Assembly (NCBI RefSeq): GCF_024139115.2
Contig: NC_085141.1
Location: 403,027,612-403,091,611, forward strand
DNA: 64,000 bases
Source of the DNA: Armigeres subalbatus
Taxonomy: Eukaryota; Arthropoda; Insecta; Diptera; Culicidae
Direction of reading: 5' to 3'
In this document: positions 43,146-51,540 of the stretch, piece after piece
Position numbering within the stretch: the stretch's first letter is position 1
How the letters are laid out: each line of letters starts with the position of its first letter
Program-made: the position numbers and the translations under genes
Notes under the pieces: generated by a model
Told to the model about the DNA's origin: nothing
The model's input: the letters and a program-made list of their open reading frames with translations, nothing else
Database searches by the model: none

Positions 43146-43700
43146 TGTAAGTACACGGAAGGTGGCCAATTCGATCGAAAATCACCGGAATGGACTCCAG
43201 TGTACTTGTTTTGCAAAATCATAAAGTTTGATATGTCGCAAGATGGGTTCCAAGATTGAACAAAAATTGGCCACCTCCCCAAGGGAACCAGGCCCTGGAA
43301 GTACCCGGAGGGTGGCCAATTCGATCGAAAATCGCCGAAATGTACTCCAGTGTACTTGTTTTGCAAAATCATGAAGTTTTATATGTCGCAAGATGGGTTC
43401 CAAAATCGAATGAAAATTGGCCACTTCCCCAAGGGAACCAGGCCCTGCAAGTACCCGGATAGTGGTCAATTCGATCTAAAATCGCCAAAATTTACTCCAT
43501 TGTACTTGTTTTACAAAATCATGAAGTTTGATATGTCGCAAGATGGGTTCCAAGATTGAATGAAAATTGGCCACCTCCCCAAGGGAACCAGGCCCTGGAA
43601 GTACCCGGAGGGTGGCCAATTCGATCGAAAATCGCCGAAATGTACTCCAGTGTACTTGTTTTGCAAAATCATGAAGTTTGACATGTCGCACGATGGATTT
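43146..43700 (-). repeat. 150-bp tandem repeats, right arm, four copies
   Basis: ATGTCGCA at 43233, 43383, 43533 and 43683: 150-bp steps, inverse to the left arm. Copies differ by a few per cent. Confidence 0.93.
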
Positions 43701-43934
43701 CGAAGCCGATCTGCCAGTGGCCATTTTTTCCGGGAGGGAGGTAACCCCAGTACTCCCCGGAATATATCCGGAACCATGGCCATTGCACAAAACTTGACCT
43801 CGGTTCCTAAAACTATAGGAATTTTGTGATCGATTCCAGAAGATTGCTTGAAAATCCGTTAGAAATTGGCAGAGCTGCGTGGTTTTGAATTTTGAGTTTT
43901 GTCGTAAAATGGGGGTTGGGGACGTACGTGTTAA

Positions 43935-45799
43935 TATCACTAAATTGAAGAAATTGGCATTTTTCGAAGGACTTTCATGAAGTATATAAACATGATTTTA
44001 GGTCAATCAATACCAGAAACGTTATAAGCACATCTGATCCAATGAATTTCCATCAGATTTGCACCTTACAATTGTTTTCTATTTGGTTTTCTTTGAATTT
44101 AAGTTCAGTGAATTTAATTTGAAAATATTCCATTCAAGTCCGTTTCAAAAACTCGCATGCAAACGCCATCACCACCAGTTCGAAGCCACCAAAAATTCAA
44201 CAACATGCGGCCAGAGGAACTGGGATATGAGAATGTTGAATGAAGTATAGAGATACTAGTCAGTTTGTAAATATATGTTTCATTCGACTTTTAATAAAAT
44301 ATCATTTTTTATTTCATTTTGACCTCAACATTTCTCCTCGTCCTAAAATGTTATTCTGATCGATTTCTGGTTGATTTTTTTTTATCGACCAACTTCCAAT
44401 AACCACACGTAATCTGTTATCATGTTGCAATTGTGTTGTGCTAGAATATAGTGCGATGATCCAGAAAATTCCTTTCTTTTAATCAACAAGGAAACAGATC
44501 GGATTGCAATTTGAACAAATTCAAATCCTCTACTAGATCCTCTACCACAACATTCAAGTCACATTGACTAATAAAATACATTCCAGCACTCGGGAAATAA
44601 GTTAAAACTTAAACATTTTGTAACTTCATCGTAAATTTTCTCATTCATGCCGTTGTTTTGTTAAATTAGAGAAATATCAGAGTGCAGAATTGACGGATCA
44701 TCCAACCATATGCTCGGGTAACTGTAACATGTTGAACAGCACACGAGTGGAGCGGAGCCCAAGTTTTTTTTTCTGGCGCATTACTTTGCGTCTTAGCACA
44801 CAACAAAGCTTGATAAAACTAGTGAACTTTTTCCCGTTTCACTGTTATAAACTGACCATAGTTAAAAGAAATTGCATTGGGATTATTGCAACATCCACGC
44901 AGCATTTTCAACGCGAATCAAATAAAAAGTCCCCCACGCACCAGTAGGTTGACGGTTTCGGGTTTCTGTTGCGTAGCCGTCAACGTCGCTTCAGCTTGTA
45001 TGCAATCATACACAAGAACGATCGAATGCAACCTATCGATTCGTTGATTGATTTTGCTAAATGATAGTTTTCCGCCCAAATTTCTATCATTGGAATGATC
45101 ATAAATAGCAGGAATAATCGAAATATATAGAACTGCGTACAGTTCTCGTACTTGCTTTATTCGAATGAACATAATAAAGGAGCTTCAATTGACAGTAAAT
45201 ACATCATATCACTTGAGCAATTATTGAAAATTTATCGCGCCAGAGGAATTTCATATTTACATTCAATAGAACTTACTCCAATGAAAACATATAATTTTTT
45301 TTTGCTTGGACAAACTATTATATTGAATTCTTGTTACTCTCCTCTCAAAACCGTTCACAGAAAATAACCAGGCTTGTATACAACCCTTCGAAGGTGGCTT
45401 GCATAAAACATATTTTTAAATAACTTTTACTTAATAAAATTATAGATAAATCACACTTATTATGTTTAACTTGTTCAAAATGCATCACATTTCGAAAGAT
45501 TTGATGTTTGTGATCCATTTTGGACCTTGATTAACTAGTAATTCTTTTTATAGGGTTGACGATGGCTGTTCCAAAATGCTCAAAATCATTGATTTTACGA
45601 CATTTATTGAGATCTCAACGTGTTAGAGCTAATCTGAGGTCAGATTCGGATTCAGCGAGCAAAAATCTATTAGGGACACATTATTTGGTGTTAGGTACAA
45701 AATCTTGTTGAGCTGTGTTAGCAGTTAGGTAATTATGCAAGTTGTACTGTTTAAAAAAAGATTCTAATTCAAACGTATCCGCAGTGTTATTGTGTTATA
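43935..45799. other. Intron sequence, no recognised feature
   Basis: AT-rich DNA with no repeat or frame I can support. Confidence 0.4.
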
Positions 45800-46876
45800 C
45801 AGTCGCCTCTCCACATCTCGATATTGAAGGGACCATCGAGATAGGAAGAGATCGAGCAATGGAAGGAAAATTGAAATGGGTACTAGGGTAAATGATCCAA
45901 TAGTTGTGGGTGTTCCTATAGTTGCGGTACTATAGTTTTTAGAGAAAATACGAATTTATCGCAGCAACCCGCATTGTCGGTCAATTAGTTGACATGTCAC
46001 AACACGAAAGAAAAGAAAACGGCTTGCAAATTCCCTCAATGTCAGTAAAGTATTACTAAAAACCTTCATACGGGAGCTTGGCAGAAGGAAGGTCGTGCGA
46101 TATGTGCCATCACAAATATTGCCCTCCGCTCGCTTTCAAATCGACTTCTATAAAAACATTCTTCATGCCTGCCGTATCCTAACGGAACTATCAATTCTAT
46201 ACTTTCGCCTCTAATGCTATCATGAACATGTACGTCCAAGTTTGGAAGATGATATTAGCATTTCCATATCACTTATTTTTGTTTTATCTTTGCACCAATA
46301 GTTGCAGTAGTGTTCCAATAGTTGCGAAATCCCGTATGAAACCAATGAGATTCGCAACTATAGGAACATGAATTACAAAATACCGCAACTATTGGAACAA
46401 AGCACCAATAATTGGAGGAACATGTTTAAGGATGCAAAACTTGATTTTGTTTCATCTTAAACACTCTTCGTGCAAGAAAAAATTAAAAGGCTTTCGGATA
46501 CACCCTCAAGATATGCAAAATGAAGTATAAGTTTGGTGCAATCGATCAAATAGCATTGGAAGGTGCTTAGCTCCTCCACTATTGGATCTTTTACCCTAGA
46601 TCCAAAAAAAGCTCGTTGCCATGAAAAACGACAACAAAACAAATGTCATTTCCTCTTGTTGATATGTTTGTTGTTCTCCACAGATGGTCTAGTAGCCTAA
46701 AAATTTGAACATATCGACATAAGGAGATTGAATCCAGAACAAAATATGATCACATCACATCGAGATAGGGAGGTTATCGAGATGTAGAATGCCTAAATAT
46801 ATGTAGATTGAAGGGACCGAGGAAACCATCGACATAGGGAGAGATATCGAGATACAGAACATCGAGATGTAGAGAG
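45800..46876. mobile_element. Pogo/Tigger-like MITE, host of a nested element
   Basis: CAGTCGCCTCTCCACATCTC at the left and GAGATGTAGAGAGTCGACT at the right are inverse; TA precedes the left end. Sub-terminal GATTGAAGGGACC and ATCGAGATAGGGAG motifs occur on both halves. The TA and CAGTC ends fit Tc1/mariner-pogo MITEs. A second element (45886-46596) sits inside. No transposase. Confidence 0.65.
45886..46596. mobile_element. TA-flanked element nested in the pogo-like MITE
   Basis: GGGTAAATGATCCAATAGT and its inverse ACTATTGGATCTTTTACCC are bounded by TA on both sides (45884-45885, 46597-46598). The interior has many copies of CCAATAGTTGCG/CGCAACTATTGG in both orientations, so it is rich in sub-terminal repeats. 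Non-coding. Confidence 0.75.
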
Positions 46877-47091
46877 TCGACTAACAAACTATTTTCAATC
46901 TTCCTTCGACATCATAGGCGATCCAAACTATCCTTGAAAAAAAATTTTTTGGTGCTCAAAGCCTCAATACCCGTTATATCCAATACACATCCTGAGAGAT
47001 CAACAGATATCGTAGGATCATTTTGGGATATTCTAGGTAATCCAAACTACCCTTGAGCTCAGAACTTGAGATCTACTGCAGGAAAAAAATC

Positions 47092-47155
47092 TTTTTTTAT
47101 TGTCTTTATTAAGGAGACTTTCAGCCCTAGGCTGGCTCATCTCCTAAACAAACAT
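47092..47155 (-). mobile_element. 64-bp retroposon, second copy of the LINE 3' tip
   Basis: TTTTTATTGTCTTTATTAAG and GAGACTTTCAGCCCTAGGCT match 29701-29758 except for a few bases. AAAATC occurs on both sides (47086-47091, 47156-47161). Confidence 0.75.
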
Positions 47156-47190
47156 AAAATCTATTTTCAGCACGCAAAGCTTAAATATTA

Positions 47191-48035
47191 GACCTCTTCA
47201 TGTTTTCAAAAAGTATCGAAAACTCACCCGGTCAGCCCAGAATCACAATTCTTATGCTAAAATAAGCCTCCTGTCAAATTTTCAGCTGATTCGGAAAAAA
47301 ATTCGAGGTGGCTCAAATCGATTTAGTGTTTTTGGGCCGTTTTCAATTTTGAAAAAAATCTCACAAGAGATATAAACGCCAGATATCATCGCAACAACCT
47401 CTAAATGGAAGCTTTTGGTGCGCTCTACAAGTCTTGTGAACATTGCGATACGTTCCGTTCACGTTTTGACCATGTTAAAGTGACTTTCAAGCTTTTAAGT
47501 GCATAAAAACACTATTTCCTCTGAAAGTGGTTGTTCTACAAAATTCTTGAATTTATTGCAAATCATTTATTACAATCTAATTTATTATATTATTATTCCT
47601 CTATTTTCCATGGACATTTGAGTAATTTAATTGCCAATGTACGACTTACCGTTAAATTCTTAAAAATCAGAAGCTGAAACTTTGTCTTTAATTTGCACGT
47701 TAGGATTTCTTCAAACAAGTTGTTCGAACAAAGAAGCTTTGATTTCACTTGTTACTACGATGCACTCAATGGTAAAAACATTCAGACATATGGTGCAATG
47801 AACCAAATTTGAGCTTCCGTTTAGAGGTTGTTGCGATGATTTTCGGCGTTTGTATCTCTTGTTAGATTTTTTTTCAAAATTGAAAATAGCCCAAAAACAC
47901 TAAATCGATTTGAGCCACCTCGAAATTTTATCCGAATTAGCTGAAAATTTGACAAGAGGCTTATTTTAGCATAAGAATTGTGATTCTGGGCTGACCGGGT
48001 GAATTTTCGATAATTTTTGAAAACATGAAGAGGTC
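47191..48035. mobile_element. 845-bp foldback inside the satellite
   Basis: GACCTCTTCATGTTTTCAAA and its inverse ending AAAACATGAAGAGGTC open arms of about 230 bp (CACCCGGTCAGCCCAGAATC, TAAATCGATTTGAGCCACC and inverses). The spacer is about 390 bp. TATTA flanks both sides (47186-47190, 48036-48040). No transposase. Confidence 0.85.
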
Positions 48036-48706
48036 TATTAAATATGCATTCAGTTATATCCATTACACTTCATGAGAGGTCAACAGATATCGAAGGAGCG
48101 TTTTTGGGTATTCTGGAGTAATCCAAACTGTCCTTGAATTCGGGTCTTGAGATTTACAGATGCAAAAATCGTGTTCAGTACTCAAAGCTTCAATATGCAT
48201 TTAATTATATCCATTACACCTCCTGGGGCTGCGAAATGGTGAGTTGACATCCGGGAAGGGGCGCCTAACATAGCTCTGGTCCTCACAAGTTCCAATACTC
48301 ACGCTTCCACGGGTCTTCCGATGACAATTGACCGCCAGCTAAGGGTTGCGTACTTAGCTGGTAGTGTAGCTTGAGCAATGTTGTGCTTCTAACATCAGCT
48401 AGAGTGAGAGGGTGCGTACTGTGGGGTCTGCCTAGGATGTGGTGGGGTTCGACAGTGGGCTCTGTTGAACTTCTATAAAAAGCTGCATGTGTCCCCAAGC
48501 AGGCCCTATCAAAGCGACCGTGTGCCGCTCAAAGCGCACTAGCCTAGTCCTGGTATTGGGTGGGACTTTAAACAAATTTGACCCGACTGATCGAGCGTCT
48601 GTCCACCAAGGAGGTGCGGCTCCAACAGCGTCTGTTCTGGCATCCAGCGGCTGAGTATGAAATGCTATTCCCCGGAAGCTATACCTAAGATGGCAGCCCC
48701 ATCCCG

Positions 48707-49200
48707 GTGGATAGGGAACCTTGGGCCAACAACCTACTGTTCCCGAAACATCAATTTGTTCGAGAATCCGATAATGAAAGAATACGGACTGATTTTACGG
48801 CGACGACTCTTAGCGCGAAACAACGGACACGAATAGGAACATGGAACGTTTTAAACCTAGCCCAGCAGGGTAAATTGGTACAGCTTGCCAATGAGGCACG
48901 CCGCATGAAGCTTGAAATCCTGGGACTGAGTGAAGTCCGTCGGTTAAACTTTGGAGAACACAGAACGCCGTCGGGACAAGTTCTGCTATACTCTGGTTTA
49001 CGAGGTGAACACGCTCCCCGGCATCGCGGAGTTGGCTTCCTACTAAGCGCTCAGGCACACTCTGCGCTTATGAAGTGGAAACCTATAAGTGAAAGGATAA
49101 TCGTTGCCAGATTTAGAACATGGGTCCGAAACCTTACTAGAATCCAATGTTATGCGCCAACCGATGCTGCCGATCTGCAAGACAAAGAGAACTTCTACAG
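48707..49200 (+). pseudogene. LINE endonuclease domain, C-terminal half deleted
   Basis: The frame contains RTRIGTWNVLNLAQQGKL, EARRMKLEILGLSEVRRL and RGVGFLLSAQAHSALMKW, then IIVARFRTWVRNLTRIQCYA and PTDAAD, matching the N-terminal half of an APE-type endonuclease (N in GTWNV, E in SEVR). The usual second half with the D and H catalytic residues is absent: after DKENFYS the sequence moves directly to the spacer before the RT. The frame then shifts by one, so translation would not continue into RT. Confidence 0.85.
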
Positions 49201-50405
49201 TGGGCGAACTACGCACCCAGAGAAAACAATGGATCACCGATGAGACCTGGAGGAAGATAGAGGAGCGAAGAAAAGCCAAAGCCGCGATAGAGCGATCGAA
49301 AACCAGAGAAGCCAAAGTCTTAGCCCGTCAACGATACACGGCTCTTGAGAAGGAAGTAAAACGCTCATGTCGACGGGACAAGCGAGCGTGGGCAGACTCT
49401 CTGGCCGACGAAGGAGAGAGAGCCGCCGCAACCGGGGACATTCGCCTCCTCTACGATATCTCACGACGCTTAAGCGGGGCGAAGATGAATGCAACGATGC
49501 CTGTGAAAGACGCGAATGATCAGTTATTGACCGACCCAACTGACCAGCTGAAACGCTTGTTCGAGCACTTCGAACAACTTTTTCAAGTGCCAACCAGGCC
49601 ATCACCACCTCGGCATGATCTGCCTAGGATCCGACGTATAACACGTGTCAATACCGAAGCTCTATCACTGCTAGAGATTCAAACAGCCATCCAAAGCATG
49701 AAATCGAATAAAGCCCCAGGGGTCGACCGCATATCAGCCGAGATGCTCAAAGCTGACCCCATGACATCCGCTCAACTACTGCATCGTTTATTTCGTAATA
49801 TCTGGGACACCGCAACTTTCCCGGTCGACTGGATGCAAGGTATCTTAGTGAAGGTGCCCAAAAAGGGTGACCTGACTGTATACGATAACTGGCGAGGCAT
49901 TATGTTGCTGTGTACCGTTCTCAAAGTTCTGTGCAAAATTATCCTAGCCCGGATTCAGGAGAAGATCGATGCGACTCTCCGGCGGCAGCAAGCCGGATTC
50001 CGTGCCGGAAGATCCTGTGTGGACCATATTGTCACGCTCCGCATCATTTTGGAGCAGGTCAACGAATTCCAAGAGTCCCTTTACTTGGTATTCATTGACT
50101 ACGAAAAAGCTTTCGACCGTCTCAATCACGAGAATATGTGGGGCGCCCTGAGACGCAAGGGGCTTCCCGAGAAAATCTTCGGCCTCATCGAGGCACAGTA
50201 CGAGGCCTATTCGTGTAGAGTGCTGCACAATGGGGTCTTGTCCGACCCTATCCGGGTCGTAGCTGGTGTGATGCAAGGATGTATTCTATCACCGTTACTG
50301 TTCCTCATCGTAATCGATGAGATTCTGGTAGATGCGATTGACCGTGAACCAAACCGCGGGCTGTTATGGCAGCCTATAACCATGGAGCACCTAAACGACT
50401 TCTAA
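49201..50405 (+). pseudogene. LINE reverse transcriptase, first part
   Basis: A long frame with a spacer (RTQRKQWITDETWRKIEERR), then RT motifs: SNKAPGVDRISAEMLK, KVPKKGDLTVYDNWRGIMLL, QQAGFRAGRSCVDHIVTLR, LVFIDYEKAFDRLNHENMW and GVMQGCILSPLLFLIVIDEI. Target-primed reverse transcription is the expected role. A TAA stop at 50403-50405 follows HLNDF where the copy at 58364 has GAA (Glu). The catalytic ADD lies just after the stop. Confidence 0.92.
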
Positions 50406-51316
50406 TTGGCGGATGACGTTGCACTACTCGCGCAACGGCGCTCTGATATGCAGAGTAAGCTCAACGACCTTGCCGATCGCTCCTCCTCGGCAGGTTTAGT
50501 CATCAACGTCAACAAAACCAAATCGTTGGATGTAAACACGGTGACTCCTTCCAGTTTCACAGTAGCCGGGCAACCAGTGGAGAATGTTGAAAGCTTCCAA
50601 TATCTTGGTAGCCAAATGGCGTCAGACGGCGGTACCAAGATCGACATAGGCGCACGGATCAAGAAAGCAAGGGCTGCCTTTGCGAGTTTAAGAAATATCT
50701 GGAAAACAGGCAGATAAGTGAACGCACCAAAATACGAATTTTCAACTCTAACGTGAAATTTGTGCTGTTATACGCTAGCGAAACATGGTGTGTATCAGTG
50801 GAGAACACTCAACGGCTGCAGGTGTTCATTAACAGATGCCTGCGGTATATAATTCGGGCCAAGTGGCCTCACATCTGGATCTCAAACAACGAGCTCCATC
50901 GTCATTGTCACCAGAGGCCGATAGCAACAGAAATTCGGGATCGGAAGTGGGACTGGGTCGGCCACACTCTACGTAGGGGCGGAAACGAAATCTGTAAGCA
51001 AGCATTAGACTGGAACCCAGCGGGACATCGCAGCAGAGGCAGACCCAGAGGCTCATGGCGGCGAAGCCTCAATAAAGAAATAAAAGAAGTCGACCGAAAT
51101 CTAACCTGGCAACAGGTTAAAGCGATAGCCGGGCATCGCTCCCCAAGCAGCACACATATTACACATAGGTTACTGCAACTCATATGGGATCAGATTCAGT
51201 CACAATCAAGTTGCTGCAACCAGTTTTGTCTGATTTGTGCTGCTCGGGTCAGGATGGAGATCTTTCAAGTCGGCCCTTTGCACCACCGGAGGTGTACAGG
51301 ATCCATAAGTAAGTAA
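50406..51316 (+). pseudogene. LINE reverse transcriptase, second part, two frames
   Basis: LADDVALLAQRRSDMQ (catalytic ADD) continues to ASLRNIWKTGR, where one A is missing in AAAACAGG against AAAAACAGG of the copy at 58364, shifting the frame. The next frame (50753-51316) reads VLLYASETWCVSVENTQRLQ, then GHTLRRGGNEICKQALDWNP and RGRPRGSWRRSLNKEIKEVD, ending after a MITE insertion at 51142-51248. Confidence 0.9.
51142..51248. mobile_element. 107-bp MITE within the LINE, boundaries exact
   Basis: CCCAAGCAGCACA and its inverse TGTGCTGCTCGGG bound the block. The empty site is known from the related LINE copies (CATCGCTCAGGATGG at 59230 and 19607), so the extra 109 bp are the MITE plus a duplicated TC (51140-51141, 51249-51250). 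Internal GTTGCTGCAAC is palindromic. Too short to code. Confidence 0.88.
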
Positions 51317-51334
51317 AGTATTACACCTCCTGGG

Positions 51335-51540
51335 AAATTAACGCATATCATAAGACAGTTTTGAGATATTCTGGGTAATCCAAAATGTCTTTGAGTTCGT
51401 GACTTGAGAACTACTGCTGCAAAAAAAATTTTTTTTTCAGTTCTAAAAACCTCAATATGCATTCAATTATATTCAATACACCTCCGGAAGATCGACAGAT
51501 ATTGTATAATCGTTTTGGACGTTTTGGATGACCCATTTAT
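51335..51540 (-). repeat. ~150-bp satellite, array 3 continuation
   Basis: GGTAATCCAAAATGTCTTTG, GACTTGAGAACTACTGCTGC and ATATGCATTCAATTATATTC continue the array at 46890-48227 past the LINE. Confidence 0.8.

Larger units (their letters stand above)
39943..43930. mobile_element. 4-kb TTAA-flanked foldback element
   Basis: CACGTACGTCCCC at 39943 and GGGGACGTACGTG ending 43930 are the tips of long inverted arms, flanked by TTAA on both sides (39939-39942, 43931-43934). TTAA target duplication is typical of piggyBac-type transposases, but no transposase is encoded and the ends are not classic piggyBac ends. From outside in, each arm has a unique segment of about 230 bp, a 150-bp tandem array (six copies left, four right), a GC-rich CGGCGGCGTCACGCCG block, and a 24-bp array (about 54 units left, about 12 right). 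The centre is near 42640. Long open frames are by-products of 150- and 24-bp periods being multiples of three. Confidence 0.88.
46890..48227 (-). repeat. ~150-bp satellite, array 3 (interrupted)
   Basis: Monomers with GATCAACAGATATCGTAGGA, GGTAATCCAAACTACCCTTG and AACTTGAGATCTACTGC occur at about 46900, 47000 and 48080-48220, and continue at 51320-51540 beyond a LINE. Three insertions split the array: a 64-bp retroposon, an 845-bp foldback and the 3.1-kb LINE. In reverse complement it matches array 2 at 29.6-30.5 kb. Confidence 0.8.
48228..51319 (+). mobile_element. LINE (APE-type endonuclease and RT), near-complete with 15-bp target duplication
   Basis: The insertion into the satellite is bounded by an exact 15-bp direct repeat ATTACACCTCCTGGG (48213-48227, 51320-51334). 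The element has a 5' region (48228-48706), an endonuclease-like frame, an RT frame, a C-terminal region and a short tail GGATCCATAAGTAAGTAAAG. Two 5'-truncated relatives lie at 58364-59305 and 19546-19683, with tails in TAAG/TTAAG. I do not assign a clade with certainty. It is inactive: an internal endonuclease deletion, a nonsense codon, a frameshift and a MITE insertion are listed separately. Confidence 0.92.

Noticed and set aside
49234..49608. Minus-strand frame opposite the LINE RT
   Set aside because: Shadow of the RT coding frame, with no independent family resemblance.
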